From Patiria miniata (taxonomy: Eukaryota > Echinodermata > Asteroidea > Valvatida > Asterinidae): a stretch of DNA of 64,000 nucleotides. The notes below the pieces were generated by a model, which made no database searches, was not told where the DNA came from, and saw only the letters and a program-made list of their open reading frames with translations. Position numbers and translations under genes: made by a program. Below, piece after piece: positions 1 to 12,200 of this stretch; the stretch's first letter is position 1; each line of letters opens with the position of its first letter. The stretch spans positions 35,299,315 to 35,363,314 of the forward strand of contig NW_024037069.1 in assembly GCF_015706575.1 (NCBI RefSeq). Direction: 5' to 3'.

Positions 1-410
1 TATATAATATTTGAAATTGTTTTAGACTAATATTTTGCAAACAAACTTACTAATGGAAGACATTTTGGAGGTAGAACCACGTTTGCGCACATGCCGCATG
101 CGTTATTAACATGGGCGTCAATCGGTGAGGGACGGGGTTACAAGTCCCTCCCACTTTTTAAAGTGGGGGATATCATATCGTTTGTTTCCCCCCCCCCCCA
201 ACTTTTTTTCGTCCCCGAATAAAAATGTAGCCAACATACATTTGTAATGATTCTACATGTTAGCTCAAAACAGCTGATTCAATGACTCCAAACTCGAAAA
301 TAGTGTTTAAAAGATGACTTTTTGCTTACAAAAATTGGTTTAAGTCGTCAGAAATTGCCTCAGATCGCACGCCGTTAGGGCTTCGCGCTTGCATTAGTGC
401 TGATCAATGT

Positions 411-436
411 ATGTCCCCCCCCCCCCCCCCCCCCCA
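411..436. repeat. Poly-C tract
   Basis: Run of 20 or more C. Similar C or G tracts occur at 188-199, 5680-5695, 17251-17262 and 28921-28936. Confidence 0.9.
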
Positions 437-627
437 CTTTTGAGAAGTGATTGAGACCCTTGGTTATTAAAAACGAGGCGTGCGCACATTTTGGTACAAT
501 GTGTAACTCTATTGGTCGAAGGAGCCCATGTATGTGGAACTACCTGAGCGTGACTCGCGTGAGCCCATTTTCGCCTCAGAATATGGCTGTCGACGATTTA
601 GTCTTCATGTATCAGATTCTAATTGGC

Positions 628-770
628 TAACTGACCTTGGTAAGTGTGGTGGTCAAGAAGTAAGACATCTGCATCAGTAAACAGGAGGTCTCTGGTTCGA
701 GTCTCACCCAAGGGAGCTTGTGAATTTTTTTCTCGCAAGCCCTTGGAGGGCACTGAGTTTACAGTAATGA
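628..770 (+). mobile_element. tRNA-derived SINE
   Basis: A-box-like GTGGTCAAGAAG (649-660) and B box GGTTCGAGTCT (694-704), followed by CAAGGGAGCTTGTGAA and a tail shared with the copy at 17105. Not a functional tRNA: no proper cloverleaf or acceptor pairing. Confidence 0.6.
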
Positions 771-839
771 AGAAGTTCGCATTGGTGCAAGGCAAAACCC
801 AGTAATGAATTTGTTTTTATCTTTTTTGCTTCTTTTCAG

Positions 840-897
840 ACGCAGCTGGCCAAGCTAATGTCCAACCAACCACCAGCAGCACTACAGAGCCTATCAG
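840..897 (+). other. Candidate upstream exon, phase-compatible with ROR Ig1
   Basis: A 58-nt block between a strong polypyrimidine tract plus TTTTCAG and a GTACAAA donor. In phase 1 to 2 it reads AAGQANVQPTTSSTTEPI with no stop. The outgoing phase matches the Ig1 exon at 6979, so it could be a 5' exon of an alternative ROR transcript starting upstream of the window, or the end of another gene. Its coding status is unproven; it is supported only by splice signals and an open frame. Confidence 0.35.
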
Positions 898-1527
898 GTA
901 CAAATCTTTATTTAAAAAAAAGAAAAATCATCTCACTTTTCCTTTCACTCAGCTGTGTACTTTTCACACACAAAAATAAAAAGAAAACGAAACAAGAACC
1001 AAAAAAAAACCCCAAAGGAATACTGTAAATCAGTATCTTTGTATTTTACACTTGTTTGGACAAAGACAAATTCCTATTTCAATATCGTACAACAGATTTT
1101 AAGGTCGATCGATCCAGTTTCAAATTTTTTTTATAAATTATTTCAATTAATCCAGATATGAACTACAACTCCACAGAAAATCAATATCCTAGTCCAAAAA
1201 ACCAAAATCATTCAGAAAACTAGAATTGTTGTGGGAGAAAAACTGCAAGGATTTCCTTTCGGTAAATCTTGCATTTTAAGCAGAGTTGTTATTTCTGATC
1301 CTCTCATTGAAGTTTGTGTTAAAGGGGCATTCCATAAAGTTGGGATCCGAGTTTTTGTGTCCCTGTTACATCTGAATTGTATAAGATTTATTTATTCCAG
1401 GACACATTCTTTAACGCCTTCTATCTCCAAGAGTGATTATGCAAAGCAAAGTACCAGTACCGGACAAACAAATACAAAAACTAGTGTGCAATTTTAATAA
1501 TACTTGAATGGCATTTTACACAGGTCA

Positions 1528-1800
1528 GGGCCCAATTTCATGGCGCTGCTTAACAGTTAGCAGAAAAGTTGTGCTGAGCATAGCAGAAAAATTTGCTAAC
1601 CTTAAGCACTATTTCACGGCGTGGACGTGCTAACGGTCGCGCGTGCATGGAGATTTCTAATGTTACGTCACTGAGTTAAGCAAATTTTTCATCCAAAGTA
1701 AGCGTGCCCTTTGCTGTGCTTATGCTTACGGTCTCCATGAAATAGACGGAGGCTCTGTTAGCAGAAAATTGTGTGCTTAGCAGCGCCTTGAAATTGGCCC
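1528..1800. mobile_element. MITE with GGGCCCAATTTCATGG-type inverted ends
   Basis: The left end GGGCCCAATTTCATGGCGCT is mirrored by CAGCGCCTTGAAATTGGCCC at the right end. There is no coding capacity. A relative lies at 8349-8590, and partial copies near 12112-12190 and 15545-15676. Confidence 0.7.
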
Positions 1801-3879
1801 AAGGTAGTTACAGGGACACCAAAAGAAATGTCATACTTTTGGACCCCAATTTATGGAAACACTGTCTGTCCCTAAAAGGCATTAAAAAATGTTCTTCATA
1901 AATGTATTTGCCAACCGTTTATCTTCAGTAGTGAATATAATGTAAGATTTCAACAGTAACAATTGAGGAACTGCCTTACCGGACAGCTGTAGTTATATCT
2001 TTAAGTCCTCATAACCTCTGACAGTTTGTTTAGGCTAGTCTTGGCAAAGTTTGAACGGGAATTTGTTCAAATACATTCTGGAGCCAATTCGGAGGGGATT
2101 TGTTCAAATTTGGTCCCATGATTGTTTGAACAAGGCTTGGTGGTCCAATACGAGTGTTTGTCGACAAATACCCATGCTTGGACAAAATATATCAAATTTC
2201 CATCATCAGTGGGGAAAATATGAATCTGGGAGATAATGGTTAAGCCATGGTTAAGCTTTATTAAATTTTAACAAAAGGTCTTTTGGAGAGGTATATGTGA
2301 AGCATATAAGAAACTAATAGTCAAACAAAAAATGTTTTTTGTGTAAAATATGAACCTGTCTCTCTGCCTTAAAATCAAAAACTCACAATAACACTTGCAT
2401 TTTGCATGTAAAAACAAGGTGCCAAAATAATTACCTAAATTTTTTTTGGACAAAAATACACATGACCATAATCCATCACACTGCCACATCACTCAAAGGA
2501 AATGTCTTGTTCCCTTTAATTTGATACCACATTTGACGTTGTGATGCTTACAGTTTTGTAGATTTTTCAGCCATTGCCCTTATGGCGCTCAGTCAATGGC
2601 TTTTTGATTGGCAATCTCCGAGCGCACTCCAGGCTAGAGTACAATCAAGCACCAGTTAACGAACGGTTGGTGATTGAACTTCTTATGATTAGGAATTCAA
2701 GTCATTCTCTTGTATAAGCTTTTTGCCAACTCCTGGGTTTTGTGGATCCTTTTGAATTCATGCACATGAAAGATTAAACAAATGTGGTGCTAAGATAATG
2801 TCTCAACAGACAGCTGATCAATTTTTACCACTTTTCACCAGGCCTTGAATGCAGTTTTCTGCAGCAGCTCAAGATCAGAGCATTCTGGTCTGTACAAGTA
2901 TGTAGTCTGTACCCTCAGAGATACCGGTACCTTGTTATACTCCAGTATGGAGAGAGAATATTTTAGTAGATAAAGTGTCATGCCCAAGAGCACGAGGTAG
3001 AGTCATTTTTTTAGGCACATCTCAAGACTTGAGCTGCATGTGAATAAGCCAACTTAATATTCCAACTGCCGGTATGCATAACAATATCTGATGATTTTTA
3101 CTCTTAGATAAACGCGACAGATAAATGCACACAATTCCAGATATTTACAATCTGCCATTTTTCGTGCAATCAAAAAGACTATGGAAATTTCCTTTGCACA
3201 AAGGTTGGGGCACACAAAACACCTAAAAACACTTCACTGTCCATACTTATTGAAAGTTTGTGCTTTTTTCAATTCGGCTGGTATCTGTTGAGATTTAACA
3301 CGCATACGGCGAATTATTTATTGCAAAAGGAAAATGGTCAAATCTTGACGTGCATATGGGTGCGCAGCTGGAATACTGAACTGGCTTCTGGCTAGGCTAC
3401 GGCTGGGAAGGGGCTTCAACGGCTTCCATGGCTTCCATTTGAGCATGTTGAATTGCCAGCCGTAGCCAAAGTAATTCGGACAAAGCCATAATTAGAGGAA
3501 TGTGGTCTGACATGTCATCTATCATTAGCAGGAAGTAGCGGATATCATGCAGATGAATTTCAACTCTCCCAGGTCTCCATGTTAGCTCCACCTTTGCGAA
3601 TTAGCATTCATCTTATCTATATCCCAGCTGTCGTGTGTTTACACTTCTCCCCTCCACTGAAGCTGTGGAATGAGTGAGATGGCTCTTTGTGTCAATAACG
3701 AGACAGGAAGACCAGTCTAATCTATCATATCTCAGGGGCCATTGATTGTCAGATCCTTATTCAAGAGTTGAGAAAAAAATGTAAGGGAGGCGTCACCTTC
3801 TTGAGAGCCACACTTTGCCTGAACTTGAGACTTGATCTTCATCTGCAAGGCAGACGGTTATCAACGTTCCAGAATTTTT

Positions 3880-3980
3880 AACAGTTGAACAAAGAAATTG
3901 ACTGGATTGGGGTTTCAACCTGTGAGCTACAGATTGCCGTTCCGGTGCTCTACCAACTGAGCTATCCAGCCCTATGTTGG
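3880..3980 (-). mobile_element. tRNA-like SINE head, minus strand
   Basis: The minus strand reads GGCTGGATAGCTCAGTTGGT and then AGAGCACCGG, with an A box typical of a tRNA. The B box is degraded to GGTTGAAACC. A SINE or tRNA pseudogene is likelier than a working tRNA. Confidence 0.55.
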
Positions 3981-6208
3981 TGGTTCCCCATTTAATCAAT
4001 GTCTTTGTTCAAGGGGCACTACAAAAGGCTTAAACCCGCAAATGCCATGTAGCCGGGGATCACGCTCAGAGTCATGATACAAACCTACATGTAGGAGGAA
4101 ACAGCTTTTTATTACACAGTTTTAACTAAATGACAAAGGGATACTGACCGGGCACCTAGTCACTTTCCCTTTGTGGGTTATTTTAAAACATTCTGTAATT
4201 GTTAGATATATTTTTAAAATAACCTTCCTGTGTCCTCACACATTAAAAATGCCTTAAAAAAAAACAACTACCGGTACATATACACACCCAAATAAATCCT
4301 TGCATTTCAATGCCTGAACAGAATCCTTGGAGGAAAAAAACGTTCTTCTACAGTATTGTACAATAACACAGTCATGCCCTCAAACTTTGACGATATGTAC
4401 ATGTACATTGTATATTTTAGTTGAATCCCATCAGTAAGTAGTTTGCTTCCTAATTTTTTTTAGTTCTCATTCCTATCTTTGGGTTTTTCAGCTCATTAAA
4501 AAAAGTTACATCCAGTTAAGATACTTTTTGTTGAAACTTCATAGACACTTATCGCACAGGGCTGATTGCGGTGACATTATGACCGAATGTTTTGAAATGA
4601 GGGATTTTTTTATTCCGCTATTTCCCTGAGAAAATCATTTTCATTGTCAATTTTTCAAACCACACAAGTACCTTCTGCCTTGTCAATTAAACCTAATTGA
4701 GACGTCCAAAAAAAAAAAAAAAAAAGACGGTGTCCTTGTCACAAGAAAAGCCCCTGTGGTTTCTCTGTTTATTTTTCCTGGATAAACTTGCTGACTTTGA
4801 ACTATGACAAGAGCAACAGAGATTGTAGCCAGGAATTCTGCGGGAGAAGACAACCTGTTTACACTGATGGTCCTAGCCGACAGGACAGTTCTCATCGCCT
4901 GTCGACACATGATGTTTGAACCCTCGACGAACACTTGAATTTTGACACAAAAGGATTGGTAAATGGTCTTTGTAACAAGATTGCTCCAAATTTAAAGAAA
5001 AAGTAGCCCGAAAGTCCCCTTCAGTCCAGTAGGGACAGAAGTTGGAGAAAATGGAATGATGTAAATTGCTGATGGCTTGAAATGGTACCGGTTTTTGTTT
5101 GATATACAGTGTAAGGTCAGGGATAAATTCCCAGGGCCGGTGAGCCATATTTATTTTCCAAAGCTGGCAAATTGATACTCTCGGCAATGTTCATCAGAAA
5201 CTGTCAATCAAAATCTACACATGAGATTTTGGCTGGTGGCCTGTTTTTGCCATGCAAAACTTTTTCTGTCTAGAAAATTTGTGGGCTTCACAGTCCTGTA
5301 AAACTGACCAGAAAAGCTTCTTGCTTGACAGTTTTTAGGTGAATTCTCAGTCAACTGTAAAATACTTGTTTCTGCTATTAGCAAACATTTCTGTTCACCG
5401 ACCTACAAAATTGACCCCTGGTTGGATTGCAGCTGACAATTTGCATGTAGACTGCACATTGCTGGATGTGCCAACACTCAGAATGCATGTCAACAAACAT
5501 ATACCATGGAGCTGTTCCAAGTATAACGTACCGTACTTAACCAATTATTAATACAGAGTAATCCTTTCATGCAATGTTCATCATCAAGTTCTTCTTTCAA
5601 AGAGAAAGTTTTTTGAAAACATTTGAACCTCTTGATCAAGAAACCACCAACAAATTCACATTTTGATGGGTTTGGGAAGGTGGGGGGGGGGGGGGAGATC
5701 AAGAACTGACCCAAATTTCACCTGAATATTAGGTCAGTGTGGTGGAATGCAAAGGAACCAACTTCTCACCACAGTGACCTCCTGATGGGAAATTTCTGAA
5801 ATTGAAAATAATTTTTTAAACGGCCAGATTGATAGAAGCGAGGACAGATGGCTTACAATCACAATATGATTAGTGTCGAGGTCACCCAAAGTATGACAAG
5901 CAAACTGTCATGTCAACTCAACCCACGTTTACTTGTCCTCTGTCAAAAAAAGTAAAGAAAGAAATGAATACAATAATAAAGCTAACAGACCAAGCCCCAT
6001 CATGAAGATAGACAAGTATGGAGCTCATAGCGTGGGTCAAGTGGAGTGCTATTTGCATACTCATTGGGGGTATTTAGCACATGTTGGAGTAGGATCGTCA
6101 TAAGTGTGTCCGGAGACGAGAACGAGTGGTGGTCGTGTGGGATTCGTGTTGGTTGTAGAAGTCGCGTTAGCAGCCTAGCCAGGAGCGGGACTAATTGTTA
6201 GTGCGATC

Positions 6209-6297
6209 ATGGCTGTCTCGCGGCGCGGACGCGCTCCGGCGCCGTCCCGAAAGAAAGTCTGCCTCTTTGTTCTTGTTCTACTTTGCAACCTGCAACG
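6209..6297 (+). CDS. ROR: ROR exon 1: signal peptide
   Basis: The ATG at 6209 sits in GATCATGG, a reasonable initiation context. It opens a basic n-region ([12 protein letters not shown]) followed by a hydrophobic core ([10 protein letters not shown]). The donor at 6298 (GTTAGT) leaves phase 2, which joins the Ig1 exon. The GC-rich 200 bp upstream is probably 5'UTR and promoter. Confidence 0.8.
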
Positions 6298-9200
6298 GTT
6301 AGTTACTGGCTCATTCAGCTTGGTGTTTTCAGTTGACGCATGATGATTCTTCTTTCGTAAACCGACTTGGAGCTACTGAACACTGTAAAACTCCAACATG
6401 GAATCTTAATGTTACAAGATGATCTGGTGTATTGGCTCTCAGGACAAAGGGTTTCTAAACCGATGCCATGCATGCCACACTGCATGAGAAAATTGAACAC
6501 TTTTCTTCACAGGATTTTTGTGGATTCATCAAACCAATGTGCCTGCAATTCACCATCTGCTATTCTGCCACAGACTGTGTTCCAAAAATGCAGTGGTTTT
6601 TTTTTTTCAACAAAGCCTTTCGACATGAGCAAATAAGGGTCCTTTTTTCACATGATTTTTGTTTGGGATTAATAATACCAGGGTGCCTGCAATTTGCTCA
6701 CAAACTGTTTTCCAAGAATGTGATATTCATCAAGAAAATTTTGTAATTTTGTATCATTTTTACAGGTTCTCATGGATGATTGGACTCCAGAAAGAGTAAA
6801 CATTGAATTGTGAACAATTGTTACTAATAAGTACATGTACATATTCATGTGTTGAAATCCAACTTGAGTTCACCCTTTACATTTTTCTTGCAGATTCTCA
6901 GAAGCATTGGGAATAGTGGCAAAAATGTCAGAAATGTAACCTTAGAATCTCTTTCCCTCCCTTTCCTCAATAATGCAGGACCGCCCCGGCGGACGGCATC
7001 CCGGAAATCAAGATCGACGAGCCCATGAACAATGAGACGGTCTCCGTGGGTGACAAAGTCACGCTGCTCTGCCGCATCCGGGGGTTCCCACAGCCAACCT
7101 ACTGGTGGTATCACAAAGACGCCTACATGATGGACGATGTCGGCAGAGTGACCATACGGACCTATCCGTGGGGTTCTAAACTCATGATTAAAAATGTGGA
7201 TACGCTGGACGCAGGATATTATAAGTGTATTGCGCAGAACGACGCGGGATCTAAAACCACCACGGGTCTGGTTGCTATATTGCCAGGTAAGTTGGCACGG
7301 ATCAAAAGTTCCGTTGTCAAGGTGATAGTTGTAAGAAGAGAAAGCTTCAGTTGGTGGTTCTTGCTAAAGTAAGAACGACAGGTATTGTCTGATATTGTGT
7401 GACATATGTAGAACAGAAGAAGTGTGCATAAATTGTTCTGGCAGCATCAACAACAGCAACAAAAAAACTGCAAGATAAAAGATGCCGACAAAATCCTTCA
7501 TGCGCAAATCACTTACTGACGTAGCTGCTTACATTACAGTACGTCGAAAATCACAACAAAATACACAAGACATCCTCACACAAGCACACTAATATTCCTG
7601 CAAATTGGTTTCAGATATTTTCTTTCAGGCACATGTTTAAAATTCACAAGTAACCCATAATGAAATCATGTTGTTTTTGCAAATTATAGTTCACCCTTGA
7701 GGCAAGTTTCACGGGAATATTTGGTTGCTCGTTTACTGATCAGTGCCCATGTTTTTGTACTTCTTTCTTTGCTTATGCAATGTAAGCACAACTAGCCTTC
7801 TTCGACAGGACACTGCAATTTTCTCACTGCAAGTACAAAGAGATACTATAGGTTTCAAATCCAATGTAAAGACGGTTCTCACAGAATGTTTTCCATGAAA
7901 ACACCATCGCTTGTCAAGCGAAAGCTTTTGTTTGCAAGTCAAAAGGCTTTGCAAAAGGCAATTCCCGAGCATTGTCAGTTTACGACAACAGAAAATGCAA
8001 GAATCCAATCTGAATTCCTCAGTACAACAACTTCCAATTCGATGGGCAATCAAGTGATATGTAGGCCTGTACACGATTGCCGTTCACAAAAATTGCGTTT
8101 CATCAGAAAAAGTGAACAGTGAGACGCGATAAGATGAAACTAATTAGGGAGAATTATCAACGAGGTGCAAAAATGTAATCATCCCTCCGGCTTTCATTGG
8201 ATGATGATCTTGGCCGTGCAAGTTATGAAAAGATTTTGTCTGCCTATTGGCTTCATGCACAAAGTATAGAAGGCGCTGTGAACTGAAGTCAAACCGTTCA
8301 ACCGTAAAACATTTGGATACTAGTCCGTGTCCACATCTCTAGAGCTTGACCCAATTTCATGGCATGGCTTACCGTTAGCGAAAAATCCCTGCTTATAGCA
8401 CAAAATTCTGTGACCACGGTAAGCGTATTTCACAGGTTAGCTAGGAATGTTGGCTTCTGCGCATGCATCACGTTACTAAGGATTGTGCGCTTACAAGGTT
8501 AGCGCACAATTTTTCTGCTGGCGCTGTTAGCACAGAATCGGGATCATAAGCGCGGCATTCTGTGGTTAGCAGAGCCAAGACATTGGGCCCTGTTGTCTAG
8601 ATCCTCTTCATTTACAATCTGTGGGAACATCGAAGCATAGCCATAACCAGGAAGTCTGTTTGGACATGGCATTAATGTGTACAGTACATGTACAACTGGC
8701 AGTGGATTTGGCTTAACCAGTTCACATTGGATGACGTGTATACACGCAAAGGTTTTGCAGTATTCGTAACAGATGATGGATAAACACGCAACGAGCGAGG
8801 CTGGAAATATCTGTCAGCGTCCCACTCGCAGCGAGCGAGGCCGGAAATATCAGGATGTGCTACCCGCAGATGGCGGCCTGAACCCATCTGGCATCGAGGT
8901 TCATGAAAAACAATCCCGCACCTGGGTCCAGTCAATGTCAAAATACATGTAATCTTGGTGCGAACTGGTTAAAGGTAGAGTTGACCATTTACAGCTACCC
9001 TAAAAAGTAACCTACATTGTAGCACATTATTGTCACAGAGTTTACTTGAAATAGTTTAAAGATAGTAATGACACTAAACCCCCTTGAAATTATTCCTTCT
9101 GGCATGCCGTCATTGTGAAGAAAACAGTGAAAGAATGTCATTTCCAAAGATTGTCAAGTGACACATTTTTGGAAACTTCAGTTTGTAGTTGGTTTCTTAT

Positions 9201-12200
9201 TGGGTGAATCTGTGAATGGGAGCGCACAAGCGTTGACACGATGCACACGCGCATGCGGCTGCTATGTGCTATTATTTGGTGGTTCAGTGTGGGACATCAC
9301 GCATAGCTACAATCAGCTGAATGAGAATCATGTCCCGAATGCTGATTATGTCACGAGAGGGCGCAATCAAAAAATGGCATGACATGGCAACTTTTGAACT
9401 GAAATCGAGATCCAGAATATTGCGTCTTCTCGAAATATACAGCATTCACAGAGCTAAAACTCTATCGGGTTAGTTGTTTAGCATCCATCTTTAGATTTTG
9501 AGCACTTTCCTTGCTTTACACCCAAAAAAAAGCACAAATGACTAATGGTCTATTCTACCTTTAACAACCAGTATTTCATGTGCTAGGCCTACATGTACTG
9601 TACATTTAGGCAGGTTTCTGACGTGTACATACATGTTTAAGATTTCAACGTAAAGGGTTAAATAGTAAATTCAAAATGGACCTCACAAGGCCTTACAGAT
9701 CTCGTGTGCAGTTGTCATCCTTTGATATTCGGTGAGTGTTTTCCCTTAATTCACATCATAAAATATGAGGTTATTTTAACTGTTCACTGTACAGAATTTC
9801 ACACATATAAACCTGAGCTTTTGCTATAAAAATAAAAAAGTCTAGCACTTTGCCCCCCCCCCCTTTTTTTTTTTAAAGCAAAATCACTCACTGACATGTA
9901 AGAGTCATTGCATTTTTGGAAAGAACCCTGTTTTGAGATTGAGGTTTCATATGTGCACTTTACGCCTGAGAAAATATTCAACAGTCTTCAGTGCGTTTAA
10001 AAGGGTTTTTTTTTTGCACTTTAAGAAAACGTTATAAAAATGGCCAAGATTAGGGTTTAAACGAAATGGCTCCCTCCTGTTTTGGCAAGAATTACTTGCT
10101 GAAGGAACATGTTCACACGCCACATATTTCTGTGCTCTCAAAACATACATATGTACAGTTTACAATAGTATTTGGATCAACCAAATTAAGGGGCCAACAA
10201 GATTATCGTCAGGCTTTTCAGAAAGGTTAATTTAAGTTTTAAGTTGTTCAAACTGAACTCTCCAAAATGAGGTTCATAAATTGGTTAACGTTGAAGGTAG
10301 TGGAATGAAGTATTGGGATTTAATTTCCTCATATCCTGTTTGTCTGCAATGTTCAAATTGATTATTGACGTCACTGTGAACATTGGGATGCAGAATTGTC
10401 AGAAACGTGTCAGTATAATGACAGTTCAGGTCGGAATTAGGATCGGCATGGACAGTTCATGGCGGCAACGTGGCGATGCCTGGAAAGGGAGTGAAACAGT
10501 CGGAACGTGATGTGACAATCTGATGAATTGTTAATGTGCGCTGCAAACTCGGGAATCTGTTCGGGGTTTTTTAAATGACGCAAATCACCGAAACGTGTGC
10601 AACATGCCAATGTAAAAATCACCCTGATCATAACATGCACATGTACCCCCACCGCCAAATAACAAGAAGTAATCAATGGTTTCATTTCCGTATTTTATTG
10701 ATACGGTGGGAATTTGACGCAAACATGATTAATTATTTGTCAGCAAACGTGACAACATCTCAGTCAGTACATGTAATACAATCGCTGGTGTTGCAACAAG
10801 CAAGATCATATACTATCACTGCAGTTTTATTTTTTTTTCAAACGACAAACGAACTGGCATCTGTTTTGTTCCTTCGCGCCAGCGATCGCTCCCCTCCCTA
10901 CCTCTGTGTTTATTGAGCTAACGTTCCCCGTGTTTGTAAAGAGAATTCATTTTTTTCTTTCACAGCGCCACAAAGCCATGGCACAGTCAAGTCTCTGTTG
11001 TGTGCGCTTGTCATCGTTGAAAATCTTGTGCAAATAAACGACCATGCAGGCTTTGCATACAACTGATTGATCGGAATAATAAAGAAATTCCATCATTTTT
11101 TTCTATTAAATATGCACTGTATGTGTTCTTGCATACATTGTTTAACACAGCAACTCATGTATAACATTGAAGCATTACTCAGGCGACATTTTAAAATGCT
11201 TGTTATCAATCAGATGTTAAGCATAGTACATCAAGTGCAACAATTGATTCTCAGTATAATGCATCAATATTTCAAGTCACGTACATTGAGGCTAACTTTT
11301 CATGAGTTGCTTTATAAGAAAACATTTTTGTATGGATGCATAAGTTTGCATCCAAATTTGACATTGTTTTCTTGTTATTCAACTTTCTTTAATTTTGAAT
11401 ATTTGTTTTTAATCCTAAATTAACCTCTCCCAAATTATGAGTATACATGTAAATACGTAGGAAAAAAAGTCGGTTGCTAAATTCCTGAATGATTGTAAAA
11501 ATATTGGATGAAAAAGCTTTGAAAATATAGAGAACTTCTTTTGATTGATTAGTACAACGTACTGTACTCTGAAGGACTAGGGTTAATATCCCTGGATAAA
11601 TCCAATTTTCTCTTGTCCCAATAAATTTGACATAAATTTGATCACGTACCGAAAGCCCATTTAAACTCGAGTGGAGGGCAGACTGCAATAACCAGATATT
11701 TCTAGCAATTTTTACTTATATCCTCGGGGGACGTCCAACCCTCTCCTCCATCATATTTCCTTCCGATGATCAAACTCATCCAACAGAATTTAATAATCAA
11801 ATTCTTCTTGCTCCCCCTCCCCCCTTCATACTTGTACATCAACACCTGTGTCCCCATTCACAGGTGATGTCTGATGATGTGCAATATATATCACCATTTA
11901 TTCCTTCCAACATTTTTTCGGGGCTGGGGAACACATTCTCAAGGGAACAATAAAAGACAAAAATCCAAAATTGTCTGGAATGGTGGACCATAAATCCCCA
12001 GGTCTTAGAGATGGATGCATTTTAAGATGGCAGCGTATGGTGTGGATTCTGGTGGGAGTTGAAGAATAATTTGATATGTTCCTTTCCTGAGAAGAAGTGA
12101 TCATGTCTAGAAATGGGCCCAATCCTCAGAGCTGCTAAGGACAGAAGATTATTGCTTAGAAAAAAACTGGGTTACCAGCCAAATTTCATGTAATATGTAT

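Larger units (their letters stand above)
898..6208. other. Upstream non-coding region of ROR
   Basis: Holds the MITE at 1528-1800, the SINE head at 3880-3980 and simple repeats. No coding signal was seen. The last 200 bp before 6209 is GC-rich and is the likely ROR promoter and 5'UTR. Confidence 0.6.

Noticed and set aside
3880..3980. Functional tRNA gene on the minus strand
   Set aside because: The A box is good, but the B box and arm pairing are degraded and the sequence continues as a SINE-like body.
11067..11423. 118-codon frame in ROR intron 2
   Set aside because: AT-rich, no domain, no splice support.
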